A DNA stretch of 14,696 nt from Pseudomonadota bacterium (GTDB lineage: Bacteria > Pseudomonadota > Gammaproteobacteria > Burkholderiales > Burkholderiaceae): assembly GCA_023441105.1 (NCBI GenBank), contig JAEZQX010000061.1, positions 1-14,696 of the forward strand. The letters run 5' to 3'. Shown here in pieces: positions 7,097 to 13,205 of this stretch. Position 1 is the stretch's first letter. The number at the start of each line of letters is the position of its first letter. The notes below the pieces were generated by a model. That model saw nothing but the letters and a program-made list of their open reading frames with translations, had not been told where the DNA came from and made no database searches. Position numbers and translations under genes: made by a program.

Positions 7097-7561
7097 ATGG
7101 TTGCTCCTGACTTGAAGCCGGCGACGCGCAACTCGGCGCACGATGGTGCCCGGCACGCGGTGCAACGCCTGAAGGCACTTTCAGACTGGCGGGTCCCCGG
7201 GAACCGGCTCACCGAGCGGGTACTGGTAGTCGAGGACGAACCCGAGGCACTCGAGGCAACCGTCGCGGTGTTCGAAGAATCCGGTTATGCGGTGCTGTCC
7301 GCCAGTTGCGGGGCGGAAGCCGTCGAGCTGATGTCCCTAACCAAGGACATCCAGCTGCTCTTCGCGGACGTCCTGATGCCGGGGATGGACGGCGCCACCC
7401 TCGGTCGCGAGGCCCGCAGGCTCCTTCCGGACATCCGCGTGGTCCTTGTCTCGGGTTTTCCGGGCCACGCGATGGATGCGCATGGCGGCGAAGTCGAGGA
7501 ATTCCCGTTTCTCATGAAGCCGTTTACCATGGCTGAAGTGAAACTGCTGCTGGCGCGCTAG
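7097..7561 (+). CDS. Stand-alone response-regulator receiver protein
   Basis: A 154-residue protein consisting of a ~35-residue N-terminal tail and one receiver (CheY-like) domain at ~41-153. Key residues are present: the acidic pair Glu46/Asp47 (VLVVEDEPEA), phospho-acceptor Asp91 (LLFADVLMPGMDG), Ser119 (VLVSGFPG) and Lys141 (LMKPF). There is no output domain. ATG 7097 is preceded by GGGGAG six nt upstream; a TTG 13 codons earlier is less likely. Sequence style (LMPGMDGATLxREAR...VSGF) is that of receivers paired with hybrid or PAS kinases. No kinase is adjacent on the same strand. The hybrid kinase at 3661-5940 and the soluble kinase at 9729-10847 are the nearest candidates. Two strong hairpins follow the stop codon. 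Confidence 0.92.
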   Translation: MVAPDLKPATRNSAHDGARHAVQRLKALSDWRVPGNRLTERVLVVEDEPEALEATVAVFEESGYAVLSASCGAEAVELMSLTKDIQLLFADVLMPGMDGATLGREARRLLPDIRVVLVSGFPGHAMDAHGGEVEEFPFLMKPFTMAEVKLLLAR

Positions 7562-7563
7562 AT

Positions 7564-7613
7564 CGCGAGCAGGCTCGCTCGCGCCGTCGCACCGTCCGGT
7601 CCGGGACCGGACG
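7564..7613 (+). terminator. Two GC-rich hairpins after the receiver gene (possible terminator without T-run)
   Basis: Hairpin 1: CGCGAGC (7564-7570) pairs with GCTCGCG (7577-7583), starting 3 bp after the stop codon. Hairpin 2: CGTCCGGTCC (7593-7602) and GGACCGGACG (7604-7613) form a perfect 21-bp inverted repeat with one central base; as RNA it would be an 8-bp stem with a 5-nt loop. Neither is followed by a T-run. They probably stabilise or end the receiver transcript, but classic intrinsic termination is not supported. Confidence 0.5.
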
Positions 7614-7807
7614 ATCCAGTCCGTTCCCTGCATCACCCTCGCCGGTCGTTCCGGGCGCTGGAAGTGGCCGTGCAGATTCTTCCAGATCAACAAGGCGATC
7701 CTTCTCAGGCATAGGCATTGCCGCCGCCGCGCCAATGCCTTACCTGCAGCCCCGCGGAGGGAATTCGATGCCGAGGTACCCGCATCCGCATGTGACCGGA
7801 GCGAGCG

Positions 7808-8101
7808 ATGAGCGTTGATGAAATCGGTGTCCCCTTGGATCCGCGCCGGGAGCCTGCCGTGTCTCCATCCCAGGTCGCTGCTCCCGGCAGAGCGATCGGC
7901 ACCTTTCCCGTGCTGTGCGCCGGCTGCCGCCACTTCCGCCCGGCCGGCGGCACCATTCTCTCGGCCGAACCTGCCTGTGGCGCCGCGGGCACGGCAGCAG
8001 GCAGCGATTTCCAGTCCTACTTCCAGTCGCGGCGCCTGCTGCTGCGCGCCCGCAACAGCGCAAGCTGTGAGTTCCGCCTGGAGAACAGCCCCCCTGCCTG
8101 A
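7808..8101 (+). CDS. Small hypothetical cysteine-containing protein (97 aa)
   Basis: I do not recognise the family. The frame is supported by GGAG six nt before ATG 7808 and by strongly G/C-biased third positions, especially after codon ~30. Four cysteines are present: a CxxC pair in LCAGCRHFRPAGG (36-48), then one in PACGAAG and one in ASCEFRLE near the C-terminus (~87). The spacing could support a small metal-binding or redox site, with CxxC...C...C as possible ligands. No signal peptide or membrane segment is seen. It ends 46 bp before the persulfide-dioxygenase-like gene on the same strand, so the two could share a transcript. Other frames through this region lack comparable support, but a non-coding leader remains possible. 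Confidence 0.5.
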   Translation: MSVDEIGVPLDPRREPAVSPSQVAAPGRAIGTFPVLCAGCRHFRPAGGTILSAEPACGAAGTAAGSDFQSYFQSRRLLLRARNSASCEFRLENSPPA

Positions 8102-8121
8102 CCCGTGCTGCGTTAGAGTCG

Positions 8122-8138
8122 GGGGGAGCTGATCCCCC
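8122..8138 (+). promoter_or_regulatory. Hairpin abutting the ribosome-binding site of the MBL-fold gene
   Basis: GGGGGA (8122-8127) pairs with TCCCCC (8133-8138) around a 5-nt loop. The stem ends immediately before the GGAG (8139-8142) that serves GTG 8148. It could influence translation start or be a weak terminator of the upstream small gene; no T-run follows. Confidence 0.45.
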
Positions 8139-8147
8139 GGAGCAACC

Positions 8148-9029
8148 GTGAGCACAAGAAGCAGCGTCGAACCCTTCTTCGACCAGCGCACTGCGACCGT
8201 GTCGTATGTCGTATCGGACCTCGCCACGCGTAGCGCCGCCATCATCGATCCGGTGCTCGACTACGACTTCAAGTCCGGCCACACCGACACGCGGGGAGCC
8301 GACGAGATCCTCGCCTACATCCGCGCGCATGGACTCGGCGTGCAGTGGATCCTGGAGACCCATGCCCATGCCGACCACCTGTCCGGTGCCCGCTACCTCC
8401 AGGAGCAGTTGGGCGGACGCATCGCGATCGGCGAGAACATCCGCGAGGTCCAGGCCACCTTCAAGAAGATCTACAACCTGGAACGCAACTTCCTGCCCGA
8501 CGGCAGCCAGTTCGACCACCTCTTTGCCGATGGCGAGACCTTCCGGATCGGTGAACTGCAGGCGCGTGCGCTCCTGGTCCCCGGCCATACGCCGGCCGAC
8601 ATGGCGTACGTGATCGACGACGCCGTGTTCGTCGGCGACACCTTGTTCATGCCGGACGTCGGTACTGCGCGCGCCGATTTCCCGGGAGGCGACGCCGGCC
8701 AGCTCTACCGCTCGATCCGCCGTTTGCTGGACCTGCCCGGCGACACCCGGATGTTCGTCTGCCACGACTATCCACCCGCGGGGCGCCAGCCGGCGTGGGA
8801 ATCGAGCGTCGCCGCGCAGCGCGCAGCCAATATCCATGTCCGCGACGGCATCAGCGAGGAGGCGTTCGTCGCCATGCGCACCGCGCGTGACGCGACGCTC
8901 GAGGTGCCGACGCTGATCCTGCCCTCGATCCAGGTCAACGTTCGGGCCGGGCGCCTGCCGCCGCTGGATTCCAACGGCATCGCCTACTTGCGCATCCCCC
9001 TCAACGCGCTGCCGACCCGGCGCCCGTGA
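8148..9029 (+). CDS. MBL-fold hydrolase, persulfide dioxygenase / Blh-like (ETHE1-related)
   Basis: A 293-residue metallo-beta-lactamase-fold protein. Ligand residues are all present: His72, His74, Asp76 and His77 in THAHADH; His147 in PGHTPAD; Asp164 in FVGDTLF; His206 in CHDYPP. The HAHADHLSGA, FxRxDFPGGDAxxLYxSIRRLL-like and VCHDYPPxGRxP stretches mark the ETHE1/Blh group, which is mono-iron persulfide dioxygenase rather than dizinc lactamase. Members oxidise glutathione persulfide to sulfite and help detoxify sulfide. Start: GTG 8148 with GGAG five nt upstream. Known relatives are often next to the repressor BigR and sulfurtransferase or TauE-type transport genes; none is visible here, so it appears solitary apart from the small cysteine protein upstream. 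Glyoxalase II is less likely because the C-terminal CHDYPP-type region matches the sulfur branch. Confidence 0.88.
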   Translation: MSTRSSVEPFFDQRTATVSYVVSDLATRSAAIIDPVLDYDFKSGHTDTRGADEILAYIRAHGLGVQWILETHAHADHLSGARYLQEQLGGRIAIGENIREVQATFKKIYNLERNFLPDGSQFDHLFADGETFRIGELQARALLVPGHTPADMAYVIDDAVFVGDTLFMPDVGTARADFPGGDAGQLYRSIRRLLDLPGDTRMFVCHDYPPAGRQPAWESSVAAQRAANIHVRDGISEEAFVAMRTARDATLEVPTLILPSIQVNVRAGRLPPLDSNGIAYLRIPLNALPTRRP

Positions 9030-9098
9030 CGCGGCGCAGCACGGCGGCTATTGCAGCGGCTCAGCGACGTACGGTAAGCGCCGCGCCCAGGCGGCCGC

Positions 9099-9536
9099 TC
9101 AACTCCCGGGCGAGGTGGCGGCGGGCTCCGTTGCCGCGGCGGCCGCGACCGGTGCTTCCATCGCGACGAGCTTGTTGGCACACAGGCGAGCAGCATCATC
9201 GAGGGGCTCCTTCATTCCGGCAAGGGTAGCCCAGCCGCCCTCGGCCACGATGTCGCCCTGCTTCCAGCTGGAGACCTTCTTGAGCGCCGCCAGGTCGGTG
9301 GCGAAGCCGTCGTGGGCCGCGTACTTCGCAACGCAGGCGTCGGCCACCAGGCGCGCCTGGGCCTCCTCGGCGGCGGTCTGCGCCATCTTGTCGGCCGTGC
9401 CGCCCGTGACCCAGCCCGCGGCACCGAAGCCGATCGCCATGGTGACGGCAGAGGTTGCGACGCACGCCCAGAAGGCCATGGTCTTGGTGGGGCGCAACTG
9501 CATCCAGCGGTCGCCTACCGATTGCTGATCGCTCAT
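9099..9536 (-). CDS. Conserved hypothetical membrane-anchored protein (145 aa)
   Basis: This protein has one N-terminal membrane segment (~20-44) with no cleavable-signal features, then a predicted soluble domain outside the cytoplasm. Distinctive blocks are GWVTGGTADKMA (41-52), a cysteine in ADACVAKY (68), SSWKQGDIVAEGGWATLAG (89-107) and a second cysteine at 119. I recall similar GGTAxxMA...SSWxxGDxVxxGGWAT proteins of unknown function in alpha- and gammaproteobacteria. The two cysteines could form a disulfide. The C-terminal ~20 residues are Ala-rich and look disordered. The start MSDQQ (ATG 9534-9536) is eight nt from a GAGGAG; the ATG two codons earlier is too close to it. It is convergent with the MBL-fold gene, with 69 bp between their ends and no clear terminator. 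Confidence 0.8.
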   Translation of the reverse strand: MSDQQSVGDRWMQLRPTKTMAFWACVATSAVTMAIGFGAAGWVTGGTADKMAQTAAEEAQARLVADACVAKYAAHDGFATDLAALKKVSSWKQGDIVAEGGWATLAGMKEPLDDAARLCANKLVAMEAPVAAAAATEPAATSPGS

Positions 9537-9728
9537 GTTCATGTCTCCTCGATGGTAAGTCGCGAAATGCTCGCGGCTGTTGCCTGCTCGGCCACAGCTA
9601 CGGAGCGATCGCGCAATTGCGGGGTCGCCGGCTGCGGCAGCCCCAGCACCGTCTAACGCGGCGATCGCCGGCTACGTCGACGCAGGAAGGCCGCCAAATC
9701 GGCCTGGGACATCAGGGATGACCCTCGG

Positions 9729-10847
9729 TCACGCCGGCGCCGCACCGGCGATCCGGTCGAGCGTCGCCACGAAGCGGGTACCCGTCTCGGCCGTCGACGT
9801 CAGCCGGACATCACCGCCATGGCTGATCGCGATCTGCCGGGCGATGTAGAGGCCCAGGCCGAGACCAGCCGAGCTGCCCACCGTTGGCGGGATCGGCGCC
9901 TGGTTGACGCCGCGCCGCAACGGATCGAAGATCGCCTCCTGCTCGGCTGGCGGAATCACCGCGCCGACGTTGTGCACCGAGATCGACACCCGGTCATCGG
10001 CGCCGCCGAGCTCCACCGTCACGGGTTCGCCTCCGGTGCGGTGTCGGATGGCATTGTCCAGGAGGTTGGACAGCAACTGCATCACGCGTTCGCGATCCCA
10101 AGCGCCGGCGAGATTGCCGCTGGTCCTGAACGCGACCGTGGCATCCGGATTGAGCGCGCTCAGCTCATCCACCACCTGCCGGGCAATTGCCTCGAGGTCT
10201 GCCGGTGCCGCTTTCATCGGCAGCTGCGCCCCGAGGCGGCTGCGAGTGAAGTCGAGGAGATCCTGGATCATGAGGTCCATCCGGTCGGCGCTCTTCGCAA
10301 TCCGGTCGGCTGCCTCGCTGCGCTGGGCCTCGGTCGTGTCGCCACGCTGCAGCAGCGCGGCCGAATGGCTGATGGCCGCGAGCGGCGTGCGAAGGTCATG
10401 GCCCAGCACTCCCAGGAAGAGGTCCCTGGCGTGTTCGAGTCGCATTGCATAGTGCGTCGTGGACCCGGCCAAGGCCTGGTCGATGACGTCGTTGAAACGG
10501 ATCTGCTCCTCGTGGACCTGGCGGGTGAAAACCCGCAGCTGGGTGGTCCAGCGGCAGATCACGTCCGAGCGGAGGGCATGGAACTCCGCCGCCATCTGGT
10601 CCAGCGTGAAGCCTTGCGCCACGCGGCTGGCGGCATGGACGCAGGCTGCTTGCCCCAGCGCTGCGAGGTTCGGCGCGTCGAAATCGCCGGCGACCGCGCG
10701 GGCCACCGCCGCCAGGAGGGCCTGCGCGTCGTCCCGCAGGACAGCGTCCTCGAGGCCTTCGGCGACGGGGACGGTGTGCCGGATAAAGGCGACCCAGGAC
10801 GCCAGGATGTCGTCGAGCCGATCGACGATGAACTCTGCAAGTCGCAT
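9729..10847 (-). CDS. Soluble sensor histidine kinase with RsbRD-like N-terminal domain
   Basis: A 372-residue kinase without membrane segments. Residues ~1-130 are helical and resemble the RsbRD/RsbR-type N-terminal domain: DILASWVAFIR near 13-23 and GFTLDQMAAEFHALRSDVICRW at 79-100. HisKA follows with His150 (VLGHDLRTPLAAI). The ATPase domain has N-box Asn265 (NLLDNAIRH) and G2 GLGLGLYIAR (328-337). The G1 position reads HNVG, so the usual first Asp is Asn293; I believe this is common in this subgroup and does not by itself mean inactivity. Start ATG 10845-10847 begins at the family domain; a GTG 13 codons earlier is possible. The N-terminal type suggests an intracellular signal. No receiver is adjacent on this strand; the stand-alone receiver at 7097-7561 is a possible partner. 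Confidence 0.9.
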   Translation of the reverse strand: MRLAEFIVDRLDDILASWVAFIRHTVPVAEGLEDAVLRDDAQALLAAVARAVAGDFDAPNLAALGQAACVHAASRVAQGFTLDQMAAEFHALRSDVICRWTTQLRVFTRQVHEEQIRFNDVIDQALAGSTTHYAMRLEHARDLFLGVLGHDLRTPLAAISHSAALLQRGDTTEAQRSEAADRIAKSADRMDLMIQDLLDFTRSRLGAQLPMKAAPADLEAIARQVVDELSALNPDATVAFRTSGNLAGAWDRERVMQLLSNLLDNAIRHRTGGEPVTVELGGADDRVSISVHNVGAVIPPAEQEAIFDPLRRGVNQAPIPPTVGSSAGLGLGLYIARQIAISHGGDVRLTSTAETGTRFVATLDRIAGAAPA

Positions 10848-10985
10848 GCTCCCGGCCCTGCCAACAACGCGGAGCGCCCTCGTCACATGCTACGCCCGGG
10901 GGCAGCCCGACGAAAGTCGCGCGCGGCTGGCTAAGCGATCGTTGACAGTCGGATGGCGGCGGGACCTGCGAGGGGCCGACGGAGG

Positions 10986-11207
10986 TCAGGCCCCGCGGCG
11001 GACGAACTGCGTCCTGGCGAGCTCGCCCGCAGCCAGCGCCTGTTCCCGCGTTGCATAGTCCTGGTCGGACACGCGTTTGCTGGGAAGCACCACGTCATCC
11101 TCGAACTGCAGGATCCACTCCCAGCGGCCAGCCGGATTGCTCGCCACCGAAAGTGAGGCAGCCGCCACCCCCACCTGGGCCGAACGAGCATGGTTGCTGC
11201 CGACCAC
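10986..11207 (-). CDS. Small hypothetical protein (73 aa), likely translationally coupled to the hemerythrin gene
   Basis: Family not recognised. The second half contains RWEWILQFEDDVVLPSKR (28-45) and YATREQALAAGELARTQF (51-68). That is a short strand pair followed by a helix with an alternating-charge 'residue-rich, AlaAlaGly' pattern, typical of many ~70-residue proteobacterial proteins of unknown role. The GTG start at 11205-11207 is favoured because AGGGG lies five nt upstream. That site overlaps the TAG stop of the hemerythrin gene (11216-11218), leaving 8 bp between genes. GTGs at codons 12 and 14 would give shorter forms starting closer to the conserved-looking part. The layout implies one transcript with the hemerythrin protein, probably for a related stress function. 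Confidence 0.6.
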   Translation of the reverse strand: MVGSNHARSAQVGVAAASLSVASNPAGRWEWILQFEDDVVLPSKRVSDQDYATREQALAAGELARTQFVRRGA

Positions 11208-11215
11208 GGTCGCCC

Positions 11216-11716
11216 CTACTCGGCCGCCATCTCCGGCATCAGCTCCTCCTTGCGGGCCGCGATCTGCTCACCCAGCATCGCCAGGTCGAGCTTGGCCTTC
11301 TTCGCCTTGGGGAACAGCTCGCCTTCTTCCTCTTTCACATGGTGCTGCACATACTCGCCAAGCACCTTCACCTTGGCGTCGTAGAGCGGCTCGTCCGGTG
11401 TCGATGCCTCGATCTGGGCGATCAGTTCCTTGGCGCTGCCATGCTCCACTTCCGCTTCGTCGAGAAGGTCCTCGTCCTCGATCGCCTCGCGGGCGGCAGG
11501 ATAGAAGATTTCCTCCTCGGTGGTGGCGTGGACGGTGAGCATCAGGCAGATCTGCCGTGCGAGCGCTTCCTTCTCATCCGCCGAAGCTTCGTTGTCGACG
11601 AGCTTCTGGTACTCCTTGAACATCGCGTTCACTTCCTTGTGCTCGGCAGTGAGCAGCTGGATCGCATCCGGCGTCTTGGTGGTGGACTTGGTTGCGCTCT
11701 TCTTTGCTTCAGCCAT
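11216..11716 (-). CDS. Hemerythrin HHE-domain protein
   Basis: A 166-residue acidic cytoplasmic protein with a Lys/Thr-rich 17-residue head and a four-helix hemerythrin-like domain. Candidate di-iron ligands: His26 (TAEHKEV), His63 with Glu67/68 (TVHATTEEEI), His92 (EVEHGSAKE), and His125/His126 with Glu130 (YVQHHVKEEEGELFP). This set matches HHE-domain proteins that bind two irons and respond to oxygen, NO or peroxide; the exact role varies (iron repair, sensing, storage). The start ATG 11714-11716 has GAGG eight nt upstream. It is the first gene after the strong terminator at 11823-11851, so it likely has its own promoter in 11717-11822, and it is followed 8 bp later by the 73-residue gene. 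Confidence 0.93.
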   Translation of the reverse strand: MAEAKKSATKSTTKTPDAIQLLTAEHKEVNAMFKEYQKLVDNEASADEKEALARQICLMLTVHATTEEEIFYPAAREAIEDEDLLDEAEVEHGSAKELIAQIEASTPDEPLYDAKVKVLGEYVQHHVKEEEGELFPKAKKAKLDLAMLGEQIAARKEELMPEMAAE

Positions 11717-11822
11717 CTTGGTTTCCTCGGTTGATTGGGTGCTGGTCCGGAACATCCGGCTATTGGCAAGCCGGATGCCCAGCGGGGCCTCGATGAAGGC
11801 AGCCTCTGGAGCAGGCACGCTC

Positions 11823-11851
11823 AAAAAAAATCGGCCCATTGCATGGGCCGA
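11823..11851 (-). terminator. Rho-independent terminator of the AsmA-TIGR02587-TIGR02588 transcript
   Basis: On the minus strand TCGGCCCAT / ATGGGCCGA form a perfect 9-bp stem (11831-11839 and 11843-11851) with a 3-nt loop, followed at once by eight T (the A-run at 11823-11830 of the plus strand). It lies 73 bp after the TIGR02588 stop codon, with the hemerythrin gene beyond it, and cleanly separates the two units. Confidence 0.92.
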
Positions 11852-11924
11852 AAGATTGGAGACTGCCGGACGTGGGACTGTCCGCCCGGCAATCCTGACA
11901 CGCGCAACCCGTGTGCCCAGAACG

Positions 11925-12305
11925 TCACGGAAGCTCGAAGCCGACGACCCGTCCGCTGATCCGTCCATTGCCCGGATCCGTCGCGAAGACGACTTCGCCT
12001 TGACGCATCGATCCGGCAGGCGCGTAAGGCAGATCGAAGCCGGCTCGCTCGGTTCCGCTTCCGGATTCCAGCACGACCTCAACACGCACGCCGGCGGCTG
12101 CCTTGCCACCGCGGTTCTCCACCACCACCGGCACGAAGAACAGCGCCGCCTCCTGGCGCGGCTGCCCGAGGAGGACCTCCAGGCGGGCCAGTTCGTCGCG
12201 GGTGGCGCGTCCCGCATTGGCGAGCAAGGCGACGATGCCGCCGATCACCAGCAGGCTTGCCGCGAACACCAGCCACTCGAGCAGATTCTTGTGCGGCCGT
12301 CTCAT
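11925..12305 (-). CDS. TIGR02588-family membrane-anchored protein
   Basis: A 126-residue protein with one N-terminal membrane helix (~10-31; LLEWLVFAASLLVIGGIVALL) and a beta-rich extracytoplasmic domain. The family signature is clear: FVPVVVENRGGKAAAGVRVEVVLE (57-80), AGFDLPYAPAGSMRQGEVVF (88-107) and TDPGNGRISGRVVGFELP at the C-terminus. I recall this family as uncharacterised and nearly always next to TIGR02587, which is the case here. Its start (ATG 12303-12305) is 27 bp after the TIGR02587 stop, with GGAAG a few nt upstream. The fold suggests a domain that contacts a partner outside the membrane, but no enzyme motif is present. Function unknown. Confidence 0.9.
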   Translation of the reverse strand: MRRPHKNLLEWLVFAASLLVIGGIVALLANAGRATRDELARLEVLLGQPRQEAALFFVPVVVENRGGKAAAGVRVEVVLESGSGTERAGFDLPYAPAGSMRQGEVVFATDPGNGRISGRVVGFELP

Positions 12306-12332
12306 GTCGCTTCCGTCATCGGCTTCATCGAC

Positions 12333-13202
12333 TCACGACGGCTGGAGCAGCAACCGCCCGGCCGAAGCGCCAAGCATCGTCGCGAAGCCGAGCACGACCG
12401 TCTGCGCGCACATCATCGCTGCCGCTTCGTCGTCGAAGCGGCCGAAGAACCAGAGCATGCCGGCCGCCGTCAGCAGGGCCACCGCATAGGTGCTGGTCGT
12501 GCTCATGACCACTGCGCCGAGGCCGGCGTCGCTGCCCGCCCGGGAAGCAGTGAAGTCGCTGTAGTGCAGGATCATGGCGCCGACCAGCACCGTCAGGACC
12601 ATCAGGCTGATCAGGCCGGTCAGCGACATCTCCTGCCCCAAAGTCACGATCTCCTCGGTCGGCGCCACGTTCGCGCCGAACACGATGGCACCGCACGCCG
12701 CCAGCGCCAGGTGCCCCCAGGGATCGATCTGGCGATAGCCCGGCTGCGACCCATTCTCCGGCTTGGCGCGCTTGCCGAGCTGCGCGGTCCCGATCGAGAA
12801 GCCGATCGCCATCACCAGGCCTTCGGAGACGATCTTGCCGATGATCTCCGGCAGGTTCATCGCCGGCTCGATCCGGCCGAGCAGCCACAACAGCAGCGCG
12901 GCGCAAGACAGCCCCAGGCCCAGTTCCTCGACCGAGTCGATCAGCACCTCCGCAAAGCTGGCGTCCTGGCGCAAGCCGGCGAAGAGGTTGTAGAGGATCA
13001 GCAGCCCGAAGGTGGCCGCCAGGCCGACCGTCAGCCGCAGTGGCGAGGCGAGGAAGCCGGTCCACCAGATCTCCATCGTGTAGAGCATCGGCAGGGCGAA
13101 GAGCAGCCCGCCGGCAAGGCCGCGCGCATACTCCCGCAGCGACTCTGCGACAGCCGGATGGGCAGGAGGCGCCGACTTCGCGCCGGCTTTCCCTGCCGAC
13201 AT
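12333..13202 (-). CDS. TIGR02587-family integral membrane protein (I believe DUF2391)
   Basis: A 289-residue polytopic protein with about seven or eight membrane helices: ~29-45, 54-75, 92-109, 123-140, 164-182, 193-211, 229-253 and 263-283. Conserved-looking blocks are LPMLYTMEIWWTGF (37-50), DSVEELGLG (89-97) and FGANVAPTEEIVTL (175-188). The last places two glutamates and a proline beside a membrane segment and is the most likely functional site. The family has no known activity. ATG 13200-13202 lies 3 bp after the stop of the AsmA-like gene, so translation is probably coupled. The partner TIGR02588 gene follows after 27 bp. Confidence 0.9.
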   Translation of the reverse strand: MSAGKAGAKSAPPAHPAVAESLREYARGLAGGLLFALPMLYTMEIWWTGFLASPLRLTVGLAATFGLLILYNLFAGLRQDASFAEVLIDSVEELGLGLSCAALLLWLLGRIEPAMNLPEIIGKIVSEGLVMAIGFSIGTAQLGKRAKPENGSQPGYRQIDPWGHLALAACGAIVFGANVAPTEEIVTLGQEMSLTGLISLMVLTVLVGAMILHYSDFTASRAGSDAGLGAVVMSTTSTYAVALLTAAGMLWFFGRFDDEAAAMMCAQTVVLGFATMLGASAGRLLLQPS

Positions 13203-13205
13203 CGC

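Noticed and set aside
7740..8837. 365-codon minus-strand frame over the small CxxC gene and the MBL-fold gene
   Set aside because: Overlaps the motif-complete MBL gene; composition is that of an antisense shadow.
8148..9029. Beta-lactamase or glyoxalase II
   Set aside because: The motif set, including the C-terminal CHDYPP stretch, fits the persulfide-dioxygenase branch better.
9600..9675. GCGATCGC-type palindromes (GAGCGATCGCGC, GGCGATCGCC)
   Set aside because: Short, only two copies, and expected often in such GC-rich DNA.
9819..10934. 371-codon plus-strand frame opposite the soluble kinase
   Set aside because: Shadow of the kinase; no ribosome site or family motif.
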